A stretch of DNA of 64,000 nt, taken from assembly GCA_902806575.1 (NCBI GenBank), contig CADCXD010000019.1:124001-188000 (forward strand). Reading direction: 5' to 3'. Source of the DNA: Jackrogersella multiformis (Eukaryota > Ascomycota > Sordariomycetes > Xylariales > Hypoxylaceae). This document shows, one piece after another, positions 53,721 to 64,000 of this stretch; position 1 is the first letter of the stretch; each line of letters begins with the position of its first letter. A program made the translations under genes and the position numbers. The notes under the pieces were generated by a model, which was not told the origin of the DNA, made no database searches, and was given only the letters and a program-made list of their open reading frames with translations.

Positions 53721-55327
53721 CTAAACATCCCGAACGATCTTGTCTATGGCCTTGGCGACGTATTCAACGTTTTTCGTATTTAAGCCCGCCATGCTGATAC
53801 GACCATTTTTGGTCATATAAATATGGTAGTCCGAGCGAATCTTTAGGACTTGCGGCTCTGTCAAGCCGGTAAAGCTGAACATGCCGATTTGGTCCGTGAT
53901 GTGGTTCCAAGTACCTGGTGTGCCGAGTTCTTCCAACTTGGCTCGCAAGGCCTTGCGCATAGAGATAATGCGGCCAGACATGGTCCGTAAGTTCTCTTCC
54001 CACTCCGCAAAGAGTTGAGGATCATTCAGGACCGTGCTGGCGATGCGGGCACCGTACAACGGAGGGTTCGAAATCTCGGATCGCTGCAGAATAGCCAGCT
54101 GGGACGCAATTCGGGAGATGGTGGCCTCCGCATCTGACGCTGGAGCTGTCACCACGTGGAAGCAACCTGCTCGCTCGCCATATAGACCGAAGTTCTTGGC
54201 AAAGCTCTGAGCGACTACCAGCTCGAAACCCTGCTCGACAAAGTATCTAACGGCCGCGTTATCCTTCATCAGGTCGCCAGTCGCAAAGCCCTGATAGGCG
54301 CAGTCGAAGAAGGGGAAGTGATTCTTCAGGCGCAAAACCTGTGCGAGCTCCTTCCATTGTTCAAGTGTCGGATCTACACCGGTAGGGTTGTGTGCGCAAG
54401 CATGTAGCAAGATAATGGATCGGTCAGGAGCACCTGATATGGCGGCCTTCATGCCTTCGAAGTCCAGCCCTTTCGTCTCCTTGGAGAAATAGGGGTATTT
54501 GGCGATGGGGACACCAACATTGGTGAAGATTTGGTTGTGATTTGCCCATGTAGGGTCCGAAATATAGACCTCCTTGTTACCGGTATAAAACTTGGCAAGG
54601 AAGAGAGCCCCTAAGTGCACGGCACCAGTACCGGAGATGGTTTGCACAGAGGTAGTACGCTTCTCCTTAATCGCGGGAGAGTCGGCACCGCCTAGGATCA
54701 ACTCGGCGGCCTTGCTGGTGAAAGAGGTAATACCAGCAATGGGAGCATATTCGTGGTTAAGCTCGGGGTCGTTTCGGAGGATCTCATCGGCCTATTTGGA
54801 TAAGGGGGGTGATGAGTAAAAGATGGTAGAGATGATGGAGATGCTAGAGGTGATAGAGATGCAAGAGATATAAAAATATGACACGAGCAGTGAGGTATTT
54901 CGAGCTAATGCAGGATTTATACCATAGGTAGGTAGGTATTTAGAGTAAATGTGAGAATACAGAATAAATGTGAGGTTAAACATGAGAGTAAACGTGAGAG
55001 GAAAATATAAGATACCTTCTTTACCACGGGCAATACCCAAGGCTTAGCATTGTCGTCACGGTAAGCTCCAATACCCTGGACTCCAGTTAGCAGCTATACT
55101 CAGTAGCTATATTCACCAAAGCTAGTGATAATATTGACGCATACCAGATCTACTTTGTTGGCATCTTGATCAGCTCGGTAAGCTCTCATAAGCCCGAACA
55201 GAGGGTCCTCGGGTGCCTGAGGGACGACCTCGGCGGTAAAACTTGTTGCGGATGGAGGAGACATATGTCTGACTAGGCTCTTAACTCTAGATACTGATTG
55301 AGCGTGATATGACGGGTCGAAGGGCAT
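53721..55327 (-). CDS. AAT2: Aspartate aminotransferase, cytosolic type
   Basis: It is 437 residues in three exons: 55145-55327, 55016-55075 and 53721-54791. Introns are 69 nt (GTATGC to TCCAG) and 224 nt (GTATCT to AATAG), both in phase. It is a PLP enzyme exchanging amino groups between aspartate and 2-oxoglutarate. Class I aminotransferase motifs: VDLGIGAYRDD, NHEYAPIAG, TISGTGAVHLGALFL, ISDPTWANH, LLHACAHNPTGVDPT, FFDCAYQGFATG, and AQSFAKNFGLYGERAG with the PLP lysine. The core starts at Met22 (MSPPSATSFTAEVVPQAP); the 21 residues before it include a basic stretch, so the upstream ATG may be used for a longer form. The symbol follows the yeast cytosolic enzyme and is a family-level call. 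Confidence 0.93.
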
Positions 55328-56787
55328 TGTTTAAATGAAAGAACAATATATTTAAATGGTAAGGTAGGATAAGTATGTATTGTGTAATGATAAAGGTCTT
55401 CATGCAGGTTGGAAGCTCTTCCGGGCCGGTGGGGGGAACGAGCGAGGGGCGACTTGCGATTTGTCTGGGGCTTGCTGGGGCTTGCCAAGGTGGGCCGATG
55501 CGATGGATATCAAACACGGCGAATATTATAGGTCCGTCAGCTTGTCATTCGCATGGGAAATGGCCCATTCCGGTAGTACAGGTGGGTAGCGGTGGGCTCA
55601 GATATCGCCTGATACTTCGTTTAGGTAGGTACCTTGGTGGAAATACCTAGTGTAGTCTTGGTAGGAAGGAACAATAATAGAAACTGAAATGGAGTCTAGG
55701 CGGTCCAGTAGGAGAGGAAGTATCGAGGGTTGGCGGGGTACAGAAGGTCGAGCTAGGGGAGGTGCGTCACAGCTTCGTAAGAAGTTTTAGCGGCCGGAAG
55801 GAGAGATTAGATAATAGATACCTACCTTAGGTACCTAGGGCTGCTAGGTACATACGTATGTACCTAAGGTAAGTAGTGTATTGGTTTGATGCCTACAAAT
55901 AAAAGTAGAACAAAGAATAGTATGATTCACGATATTTGGGAAAACTGGAAGTAGGTAAAAACAAGGCTAAGGGGTAGGTTTGTAGCAAGCAAGTTGAGGT
56001 ATGATGAATTCTTAGATTTGATTAAACCTAGCTAGACAAAATTGAGCGAGGTCTCAGCCTTTAAATGGTATGTTTAACAGCTTATGGCGGATCTAACTGC
56101 TTTGTATGTCACCGAGTTTGAATATATTCTGAGTTTCTACCTAGGTAGGCAGGAATCATACTTGAATATGGACGTGTCGGGTAAGTAAGACGAAATATCG
56201 GCTTCAACGTGCTTGCTTAAACCGAGGTTCCGCATAAGGTTGCGAGTAACTACCTAACGGGTAGGAAAATCAACACTGTCGTCATCGACCAAAACTTACC
56301 GAACTCGAACGGCTAACAGCCCTGTAGCTAACAGTCTGACAGGCTAATACGGGTCGGTACAACTCTGCCGAATCTTTCGTGAATGCAAACTCGGCACATA
56401 CTAATACCTATACCTTACAACCACAACCACAACCTCCTATTCCATGACATTCAATTTCGATTACCGGTTCATTAATTATTTCCGCATCTATGATATAATG
56501 CTTTTGAAGATTTATTATAAACTACATAAATCATATAATTAGTAGGATCGTGCCAATTACTTTCAGGGTATCATCTATTTACAGAAAGTAGCTTGCTCGC
56601 TTGTCGTTAAGCAGGCAAAAGGAGCACTGCTATAATAGGCAGTCTGGCATGTGATGTGTCTTTCATACCCTTCATCTCTTCACATGCAAAAATAATGCAT
56701 TATACATACCAACTCTGCCACACATTATTATTGTGATACCCACTTATAAGACAGATACGACAGGTATCTAGCTGCCATAATGCTATT
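55328..56787. other. Intergenic region, 1.46 kb
   Basis: It is rich in CTACCTTAGGTACCTAGG-like sequences near 55815-55870 and has TACCTAGGTA at 56138-56147. No gene was seen. Confidence 0.5.
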
Positions 56788-57988
56788 CTATATAACTAGA
56801 TCCCACACGATTAAGAATGCGCATAGGCCGCAAGTCGCGAAAAACGTGTACTTGGCTGGGCTTGCCTTCTGAGTCGCCTGCTTGAGCTGTCTGTTGCCCC
56901 CGCCGATGTTCTCCGCCGTGTTTTCCGCGTCGAATACCAGTTGCTCAATACCCGCCGACTGTGTCGTGAGCGTATCGATGAGCTGTGTCTGGAGCTCTGA
57001 TATTTCAAGTAGTGACTTTTCCGCAGTCCTATAAGTATGCGTTAGCTTCACCATCCATCCACACTTACACACACACACACATATGTATATATATTCGGAA
57101 CCTAACCCACCTGACTTGGTCCCACGTGCTCTCGTACAGTTTGAGCATATCTTGGTTGTCCTTCTCAAACATTTGTATTTGCTCCTCGGTCAGATTCTCC
57201 GTCGGTATGTAGGACGGCGTTTCGTCAGGGGGCAGTGGTTGACTCGCTCTCCTTTTTGCTTCTATGGGGCTACCCGCCTCTTGTACATTTCCTGCGCCGA
57301 CCAATGTAGCATCCGGTCTGCGTGATTTCGCTAACACGCTTCTATTCTTCTCCATTTCCCTCATCAATCGTATCTCCATCATATCCTGTTGTGTCTTGAC
57401 GCATTCTTGGAGCCGGTGTCGCAGAAGCCATAGGATGCTATCCCGGTGCGTGCTGACAATTTTCGCACGTTCTTCCGCCGCCACATGCTCAGGCGATTTG
57501 CTACTCTGCATACCACCTGCGGCCCATGCTCCTAACGCGCCTAAGCCACGGGCGAACTTCTTCTGAATTACTCTAGATTCGATCTCGGATCGCGCTTGTT
57601 CGACATCTGCGAGGCGGCGGATGCTCGCATTGAGCTCCCGCAGCATTTTCTTGGAGTTCGCATCTATCTCCTCGCGCTCTCGATCTGAGAGCGGTCGCGA
57701 CTGTCTGTCTTTCTGCGCTGACTTGATCAGTGTTCTTCGTGGCTGTGCGGTCGAGAGATATGATTGTCTGATGCTCCTTAGATCGGCATGTAGCGAGGTG
57801 ATATGAGAGTTCTAGCTTTGCTGGTTAGCAAATAGGGGGTAGAGTATACGCCTGTAGTCGCGAGCACTTGCTATTCTATAGGCTTCCTTCAAGAAATCAT
57901 CTAGGTGATCCAAGCTGAAGCTCGGTCTCGTAGTGGAAGCTTCATGTTGCTTAAGGAAGCCATTGAAAACCGGGGTGAGGTCAGTCAT
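56788..57988 (-). CDS. UFE1: ER SNARE UFE1 / syntaxin-18
   Basis: It is 352 residues in three exons: 57872-57988, 57111-57811 and 56788-57028. Ufe1 is the t-SNARE at the ER for retrograde Golgi-to-ER vesicles. The N-terminus MTDLTPVFNGFLKQHE and FSLDHLDDFLKEAYRI, joined to NSHITSLHADLRSIRQSYLS, is diagnostic of syntaxin-18. The SNARE region reads LLEISELQTQLIDTLTTQSA, followed by IEQLVFDAENTAENIGGGN, and the C-terminal anchor is YTFFATCGLCAFLIVWDLVI. Intron 1 uses a GC donor (see findings). Intron 2 (57029-57110) contains an AC repeat. ATG 57988 is the first Met of the conserved N-terminal peptide. Confidence 0.93.
57068..57082. repeat. (AC)n microsatellite in UFE1 intron 2
   Basis: About seven AC units, inside the intron. 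Confidence 0.75.
57812..57871 (-). other. GC-AG intron of UFE1
   Basis: The 60-nt intron has donor GCAAGT, branch GCTAACC and acceptor GCTAG. Phase 0 joins EAYRI to NSHIT. No GT donor nearby gives the correct phase. Confidence 0.75.
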
Positions 57989-58908
57989 AGTTTAAGAATC
58001 AACAAGATAATAAGTTTTTAGCAAGACAATATATTCATTGTCATAGTATTGAGCATTTCCAAGCTCTCGAAAGCTGTAAATGGTGTATCGTGGTAAGAGC
58101 TGGCAACCTGTTCAATTCAATACAAGAATCCACTAAATGATGTCGATGCCGTCGCGTTTGTCGGAGGTAAAAGCAGAAGTGAGACCGATGTGGCTGGTGA
58201 TTATGGTGGCGCATGTGGCTAGCTTGATTTAAATTGAATTACCTAATACGATTTCCATTTGTATTACCGAGACTACTAGTGTAGGTAGGTACTAATACCT
58301 AATATCTACCAAGACCTTTAGACTTTTCTAAACGAATAAAACAACATAAATTGTCACCATTGCGTATATATGATTACTAGCTTGCCTCACATTGGACCTC
58401 AGAATGGCCTTGCCTACTGGTATGTATGTAAAGATTGGTCACTTGCCTTGATATCTACGCTACTACTACTTCAAGGGCATTCACCGATTTGATTGAATCC
58501 AGATTGCCGGATCTCAGATCCCATCCCGACTTCGCTTCCGCTTAATTTCTTTGTTCCGAAGTAGGTATGTCAAACAGCCGGGATGACCGTAAATCGGTCA
58601 CTCGACCCCAACGTTGAGAAGGCCCTCGGGAATAATGATGCTTGGAGTAGCTACCTAGACTTACTATAATTTTCACGGAAATGGCACCTGTGTGGGCAAT
58701 TCGTTATGGAAATCCCGGAAATAACGCTTTGCAGGACAACCACTTTAACCACTTAAACCACTTACCTTATAGCACATATATCCACTTTCCGTAAACAGAA
58801 TCTAGAAGGTGATAAGAGGTAGAAAAGCACGAGCTCCGGTTTCCTCAGACTTCACCGTCTTTTCTTCAACACTACTACTTATGTTATTGTAGTCGTGATA
58901 TAGTGGGA
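57989..58908. other. Intergenic region between divergent UFE1 and MFS genes
   Basis: Shared promoter region; nothing else recognised. Confidence 0.5.
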
Positions 58909-60648
58909 ATGGACGACTGTGAGAAACTATCAACAACACCAGAAGGTCACCATCATGATGACGCTCGAAGTCTCTCGTCCAAAGAAGAGGATTTAGAAAT
59001 TCAAGCCCCTGACCAAGATCGAGAACGGTCCCGATCAGAGGATACGGACAATGAGAGCAACCACGATTCTCAGGATGGCGCGGAAGGGGGCAACGAGGCA
59101 CCAGACCTTGAGACGCTCTCACGAGTCTCCAGTGGACCGCCATATAGTGTCTTTTCACGCTCCGTAATATGGTGGATAATCTTCATGAACTGTATCTCGG
59201 CCTTCATCTCACCTATCACCGCCAACATCTATTTTCCAGCAATCCCGGCCATATCACAAGATCTCGGCGTGTCGATTGGACAGATCAATTTGACCCTGAC
59301 GACTTACATGATCTTCCAGGGCTTGGCCCCTACTTTCTTCGGTGACTTTGCCGACATCGCCGGAAGACGGCCAGCTTTCATCATCGCTTGCGCCATATAC
59401 CTTGGTGCTAACATCGGTCTAGCTCTCCAGCGAGATTATGTGGCGTTGCTTGTTCTCCGGATGTTACAGAGCGGAGGAAGTAGTGGCACAATCGCTCTCG
59501 TCTATGGCGTAGTTGCGGATATTATTCCGACCTCTGAACGGGGAAAGTTCATGGGAATTGTCGGTGCGGGCCTCACGGTCGGTCCGGCGCTTGGCCCCAT
59601 TGTTGGCGGATTGCTCTCACAGTATCTTGGATGGCCGTCTATATTCTGGTTCTTGTGCATTCTCTCCGTTGTCTGGATGGTCCCCTACATCTTGGCAGTT
59701 CCAGAAACAGGGAGAAAAGTCGTAGGAAATGGATCTATTCCACCGCAGGGTTGGAACATGACCCTTCTTGACTATATCCGATTCAGGCGTCAGGCTCGAA
59801 ATCGACCGTCTACTCTTGTAAACCGGAAGTTTCGATTCCCCAATCCATTCAACACCCTTGCTGTCATAGGTAACAAGGATATGGCACTGGTGCTGTTTTA
59901 CAACGCTACACTCTATATAGGCTTTATGATCGTCACAGCCACCCTCGCCTCGCAATTTGCCGACATCTATCACTACAACGATATTCAGCTCGGGCTCTGT
60001 TATTTGCCAGTCGGAGGAGCTACTACGGTTTCCTCGATTTCCATGGGATACGTTTTAGACTGGAACTATCGACGTATAGCTAAGAAGTTAGGTGTTCGCA
60101 TTGACCGGAAGCGTGGGAACGACCTCAAAGGTTTTCCCATCGAAAAGGCCCGTCTTCAAGTAGCCTATCCGCTCGTCATTGTTGGAATCCTTGTGTACAT
60201 TGGATACGGGTGGGCGCTGCACTACGAAACCCACGTAGCCGTGCCTCTGGTGTTATCGTTCTTCATCGGCCTCTGCGTCACCGGACCTTTCCAGATCATC
60301 AACGTTCTGATCGTTGATCTATACCCAGAGGCCCCAGCCACGGCAACGGCTGCGAATAACCTGTGCCGCTGTCTATCGGGTGCTGTGGCAACAGCAGTCA
60401 TACAGTATATAATCGACGCCTGGGGACGAGGGTGGGCTTTCACAGCCATCGCCTTCCTCTTCGGTACCTTATCCCCCACGCTTTTGGTCATACAAAAATA
60501 CGGGCCGAAATGGAGAGAGGAACGCTTAGAGAAGATGAAAAGAGCTGTAGAGAAAAAGGAGGCAGAAGTAAGAGAAAAAGAAAAAGAAAAAGTCACAGCT
60601 GACCAGGCCAATGGTGTCCTTACAGAAACTCTACCTACGTCTGGTTGA
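58909..60648 (+). CDS. MFS transporter, DHA1 / quinidine-resistance (QDR) type
   Basis: This 579-residue intronless protein starts at ATG 58909 (the frame opens two codons earlier with GTG). A hydrophilic, acidic N-terminal tail of about 80 residues precedes 12 predicted membrane helices. The DHA1 signature appears after helix 2 as GDFADIAGRRPAF, helix 1 has SPITANIYFPAIPAISQDLG, and helix 5 carries the antiporter-like motif VGAGLTVGPALGPIVGGLL. A long central loop (about 270-300) and a Lys/Glu-rich C-terminal tail follow. This subgroup exports drugs, polyamines or weak acids by proton antiport; the substrate is not predictable from sequence. Confidence 0.92.
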   Translation: MDDCEKLSTTPEGHHHDDARSLSSKEEDLEIQAPDQDRERSRSEDTDNESNHDSQDGAEGGNEAPDLETLSRVSSGPPYSVFSRSVIWWIIFMNCISAFISPITANIYFPAIPAISQDLGVSIGQINLTLTTYMIFQGLAPTFFGDFADIAGRRPAFIIACAIYLGANIGLALQRDYVALLVLRMLQSGGSSGTIALVYGVVADIIPTSERGKFMGIVGAGLTVGPALGPIVGGLLSQYLGWPSIFWFLCILSVVWMVPYILAVPETGRKVVGNGSIPPQGWNMTLLDYIRFRRQARNRPSTLVNRKFRFPNPFNTLAVIGNKDMALVLFYNATLYIGFMIVTATLASQFADIYHYNDIQLGLCYLPVGGATTVSSISMGYVLDWNYRRIAKKLGVRIDRKRGNDLKGFPIEKARLQVAYPLVIVGILVYIGYGWALHYETHVAVPLVLSFFIGLCVTGPFQIINVLIVDLYPEAPATATAANNLCRCLSGAVATAVIQYIIDAWGRGWAFTAIAFLFGTLSPTLLVIQKYGPKWREERLEKMKRAVEKKEAEVREKEKEKVTADQANGVLTETLPTSG

Positions 60649-61888
60649 GCCTGTTGACGCTATCCACCGATTTTGAATTAATGAGTCACGCCTCCTCTCC
60701 TCTTATCATCACACTTAGACGTATATAGCCTTAGATTTCACCATCGCGGATTCACTGCATCCGCGTAATTACTTGTATTGACGGCCATGGGAGTCCCGAA
60801 GTATCTCGGGGGTTCGACGAAACGCGTTTATGAGATATGGCATAGGGCAGGATGAAGGAATGGTATTGGAGGATTACGGATATACTTTAAGGGGCTAAAT
60901 AGAAGGGAACTGGGTACCTTTATAAATGACTTATACTAATGAATACCTATACGAACTTATCTATTAAGAACCTTGATAATGTGTACCTATCTGACCTACC
61001 TAGGGTATTCATGAGATAAGTTGTACGGATCGAACATTAAGACACAGTTTGCTGGTTACGTGGATATCCTGTACAACAGGTATTTCACGGGGCGTGGTGA
61101 TGGACGAGGAAATATCATACGAGGTAATAGGAAGGCTGTATGGAAACTCTTTGAGGTTTCGTGCATTCTATCAGTACCTACCTAATAGACACTTTAGGTA
61201 TACTTACATGTAGTTCCTCCGTCCTTGATGTGGTGTCGTTGGTCCCTGCAAGATGACGAAGGCTTTGGCATTTAGCCAACCGATTCGATACGGTAAATAG
61301 ACATCGAGAAGCCTAGGTTAGATGATAATGGTAGGAATGTAAAACATCACGATAAGTAACAGCATACGAATTATTTATAAGCAATATTTTATGACTATTT
61401 AAGTATTTAATTTGAACAGCTTATCTGCCCTTTCATAAATACACGTTATAATTGCTCGTATTGTTTATTTATTTATTCTTGAAGCCCGGCCAGCAACTAA
61501 CCCCAGGGGAGTGGTGGACCGCTACACATCTATCCTTGTGATAGGGACGTGGCGGATGTGGGTACGCAGTTCATAGTCCGTAGACCAACCTATTTTGGGG
61601 GAATTTCGGAACCTAGTGCCGTTCGGTTAGGCTGACAGTTGGCAAATAGTACACACTAATATCATTGCATACTTCTTTCGCGATCCAGTCCTTGGTGTTT
61701 CGTACGTCTGTTCTACCTCTTCGCCTCCGTGTACTCGATACCCCTGCTCGTGTGGCTTACTGTAGTATTTGAACTAGGGCTGCCAGGTAGCTGGCTCTCT
61801 TCAATTTTAAGACCCTCTGGGTACTTGAGCATAGCGCTAAGTAAGTAGGTAGGCAATATTGAGAGAACGACCCAATCTATCGAACACT
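60649..61888. other. Intergenic region, 1.2 kb
   Basis: No exon recognised. The short minus-strand frame at 61713-61937 runs into the ESA1 3' end and is not supported. Confidence 0.5.
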
Positions 61889-63376
61889 TTACCAACCCCA
61901 AGTGCGCGACGAGGCTGTAAATACGGGTGGTTTCCACTGTATGCGTTCAGGTGCGATATATCGTTTCTGCTTCAGCTTGGCCTTCTCACGCTGCTTAATC
62001 ATTGACTCCGGTATGACCAGCTTGTGCTCCCCCTTATGGTAGACCTGCATTTTGAGCGCCTGCAGGGTATGCTCGACATCCTGCGTGGTCATGGCTAGCG
62101 TGCTTGATATCTGCTCGATGCTCGATTTCTCGTCCCTCTCGTTGCATTCTATCAATAGTTCAAGTATATTCTCTGACCAATACTGCCTGTAACTAAGGAG
62201 ACCTAGATCAGATAACGGCTTTTCGGGAGACCCTAGCTTACCCTCAATCTTAGAGAGCTCGTAGGAGAACTGAATTAATAGTCTTCCGAACCCCTTTCGC
62301 TGATATTGAGGCAAGGTGAGAATACAAGCGACGTTGTATCCATCAGCGCTCTCTTTCTCCTTGGAGAAATAGCCTACCAGATGATGTCCTTTCTCAGTTT
62401 TTTGCGTCATCACATAGAATAAGAAAGGATCCACATCATAGTAGAGAGTCTTGTGATCGAGGAACATCTTAGATAGCAAGCACAGGTTTCGACACCAGGT
62501 CCGTTGTCGCCGGCCGTCGATCTCGAAAAAGGAGACATAGTCATCTCGATATATCTCGTTTCCTGGCGGATGTTGGAGAGTACATTTTTGTCGATGCCGG
62601 CAAAAAGATTTCTTGTCCCCGTAATAACTCAGACAGAACTCGCATATAAATATGACATCCTCCTGAGTAAAGGACTCTGGGTATGGCGAGAAGTACCACG
62701 GAAATAGATCCCATTGGCCAAATTGGACTTTAGATATATTTCGTATTCGAGCGAGTTCGGTAGGATTCTGGGTCATAGAACCGCCGGTCCGTAGCTTCTC
62801 GATCTCCGCCTCTCTACTGAATCCCCCTTTCCTAACCTCTAGTGTTTGCTCGTCATCATCTATGTCCATGTCATCCCCATTTGCCGCTGGCGTCTCTCCG
62901 GCTTTTGACTCGAGATCTCTTGGTGTTGACGGGGCCTTCGATTGCGACTGACTATCAGCAAATTCGGGCCACGGATGGGGCGTAACGGCTTCGGATGCGA
63001 CCGACTGCTCCCTCTTCCCTGGGCGCTTCTGGGCCTTGTTCCCGATTATCTTCCTCTTTGGCGCAGTAGAGTTTTTGCCCTTCCCATCTTTAGGCTTGTC
63101 CTTCTCAGGATTTGGCCACTCCACGTCCTGATCAAAATTTATTCGTTTGGCAGGCACCCATTCGTCGAGACGTTTGTTGAAGTTGTCGAAGTTGCAGTAG
63201 AATTGGCGGCCGCTCTTGGTGTCTCTGATGCTGAGGATTTCGGCGCGACGAGCTTGTCCGTCCTTCTCGACCATGGTGATGCAACCTACGCGTATCGTGT
63301 CGATAGTAGCCCTACTCCTCTGTCGCGGCCCCTCTGGCCCGACGGTGGGTTCGCCATTTACAGCGCTAGGACTCAT
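61889..63376 (-). CDS. ESA1: MYST histone acetyltransferase ESA1 (NuA4 catalytic subunit)
   Basis: This 495-residue intronless protein acetylates histone H4 and H2A in the NuA4 complex. A chromo/Tudor-knot domain lies at about 27-90 (VGCITMVEKDGQARRAEIL, FYCNFDNFNKRLDEWVP). A basic low-complexity linker follows. The MYST domain (about 205-495) has WYFSPYP, the zinc-finger residues in FICEFCLSYYGDKKSFCRH, CLLSKMFLDHKTLYYDVDPF, the catalytic-site ACILTLPQYQRKGFGRLLI with the acetyl-CoA loop QxxRKGxG, and EKPLSDLGLLSYRQYW. The terminus KPPVFTASSRTWGW is typical. One variation is FGQWDLFPW where FGxYDIDxW is more common. The 3' end of RNase H2C lies head-to-tail upstream. Confidence 0.97.
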   Translation of the reverse strand: MSPSAVNGEPTVGPEGPRQRSRATIDTIRVGCITMVEKDGQARRAEILSIRDTKSGRQFYCNFDNFNKRLDEWVPAKRINFDQDVEWPNPEKDKPKDGKGKNSTAPKRKIIGNKAQKRPGKREQSVASEAVTPHPWPEFADSQSQSKAPSTPRDLESKAGETPAANGDDMDIDDDEQTLEVRKGGFSREAEIEKLRTGGSMTQNPTELARIRNISKVQFGQWDLFPWYFSPYPESFTQEDVIFICEFCLSYYGDKKSFCRHRQKCTLQHPPGNEIYRDDYVSFFEIDGRRQRTWCRNLCLLSKMFLDHKTLYYDVDPFLFYVMTQKTEKGHHLVGYFSKEKESADGYNVACILTLPQYQRKGFGRLLIQFSYELSKIEGKLGSPEKPLSDLGLLSYRQYWSENILELLIECNERDEKSSIEQISSTLAMTTQDVEHTLQALKMQVYHKGEHKLVIPESMIKQREKAKLKQKRYIAPERIQWKPPVFTASSRTWGW

Positions 63377-63802
63377 GATGAAATACGATGGCTGCGCGAC
63401 TACTTTTGATGAAATAGTAATTGTTGTTTTTAGTAATTATTGATAGTAAAGAGATGGAATAGAATCAAATAAGTTTTGGAGGGGCAAATCAATTGAATGT
63501 TGCCTAGGTACCTAGGTAGCAGCATATGCACATATGCACCAAAGTCTGACGCTAGGAGATTATCCGTATCTAAAAGTCGTAGTACAAACTGTAGACCCAT
63601 AGCAGTAACCACCAATCAATTAATAGTAGTCGCTGCTTTACGGGAACAATGTACAGTGTTCATATTATTTACAGTATCTACACACGGTCTCTCCTACCTA
63701 CCTAGTGTAGGTAGCCAATCCTAAACATACTACTCCATTCTACAGGTTGCTCTAGAAGCCCACGAGACTTGTGATGTTTATATACCTGATCAACCAGTTG
63801 GA
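63377..63802. other. Intergenic region, ESA1 promoter side
   Basis: It contains TGCCTAGGTACCTAGGTAGC (63501-63520), which includes a perfect TACCTAGGTA at 63509-63518. No gene was seen. Confidence 0.5.
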
Positions 63803-64000
63803 CTAATTGTCTGCTGCTTTCTCTGAGGGATAAGAATGTATCTGTAGTCAATGGTTAGATATTTATAACTTCAGTATCACACGTTTTGACAAACCTGTTC
63901 CGCAAAGGATATCCATTCCTCCATACCTCTTAGGTACGGGTCTTCAGCAGAGTTGGCTATGGATTCATGATTCCAGATCATGAGCTCGTCAAATGTCGCC
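63803..64000 (-). CDS. RNH203: Ribonuclease H2 subunit C, C-terminal end (5' part outside window)
   Basis: The minus strand enters from the right edge with an open exon (63895-64000) reading ATFDELMIWNHESIANSAED, followed by PYLRGMEEWISFAEQ. A 53-nt intron (63842-63894, GTTTGT to CTACAG) joins it to a last exon (63803-63841) reading IHSYPSEKAADN and a stop. The W-x-H-E-x(2)-x(2)-S-x-DPY-x-R-x(3)-EW pattern is the C-terminal signature of fungal RNase H2 subunit C, an accessory subunit of the enzyme that removes ribonucleotides from DNA. The assignment rests on about 48 residues. Confidence 0.75.

Noticed and set aside
1..64000. tRNA, rRNA or CRISPR features
   Set aside because: No tRNA cloverleaf with intact A and B boxes, no rRNA sequence, and no regularly spaced repeats were found by eye; a tRNAscan run would be decisive for tRNAs.

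Overview
The window comes from a filamentous ascomycete, almost certainly Pezizomycotina and most likely a Sordariomycete. The genes have short introns of about 50-240 nt with CTAAC/CTGAC branch points. The gene set is fungal (ESA1, NMD3, DBP7, ESF2, TRS85, UFE1, GH125, a HET-domain gene, a DUF3176 protein). About 7 kb has been converted to near-pure A+T by C-to-T and G-to-A transitions, the mark of repeat-induced point mutation (RIP). No order or species can be assigned by eye.

Layout. 1-5.2 kb: the 3' part of a mitochondrial-type PPR gene and DBP7. 5.4-15.2 kb: an AT-rich RIP island, the 5' part of a HET-domain gene, a complete RIP-mutated LTR retrotransposon (6847-13618) inserted inside the HET gene, then the rest of that gene. 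The insertion is flanked by a 5-bp duplication (GTTCG), and the HET frame closes exactly if the element and one GTTCG copy are left out. 15.8-20.8 kb: TRS85 (TRAPP III) and a BTB/POZ gene with an in-frame stop. 22.7-29.6 kb: a secreted polysaccharide-deacetylase-like protein with three tandem beta-sandwich-like modules, a small catalase-like haem protein and a GH125 alpha-mannosidase. 30.6-33.9 kb: pantoate-beta-alanine ligase and phosphomevalonate kinase. 35.1-36.0 kb: a four-exon, 111-residue CRIB-like protein. 38.0-43.5 kb: aldehyde dehydrogenase, ESF2, a short orphan gene and NMD3. 43.9-51.8 kb: a DUF3176 membrane protein, a TauD-type dioxygenase, a conserved nuclear-looking protein and a small unknown protein. 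53.7-64 kb: cytosolic-type aspartate aminotransferase, the ER SNARE UFE1/syntaxin-18, a DHA1-type MFS transporter, ESA1 and the 3' end of RNase H2 subunit C.

Most of the window is ordinary euchromatin carrying single-copy housekeeping genes (ribosome biogenesis: DBP7, ESF2, NMD3; vesicle traffic: TRS85, UFE1; sterol and CoA precursors: ERG8, pantoate ligase). They do not form an operon-like pathway or a secondary-metabolite cluster. The most informative region is the retrotransposon-disrupted HET gene: the outer ends of both LTRs largely escaped RIP, while everything between them was saturated with it. Other points of interest are a GC-AG intron in UFE1, a 15-nt microexon in GH125, a frame-preserving candidate cassette exon in the CRIB-like gene, and at least ten perfect intergenic copies of the palindrome TACCTAGGTA.

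Exon boundaries were read by eye from splice consensus and family knowledge, without transcripts or database searches.
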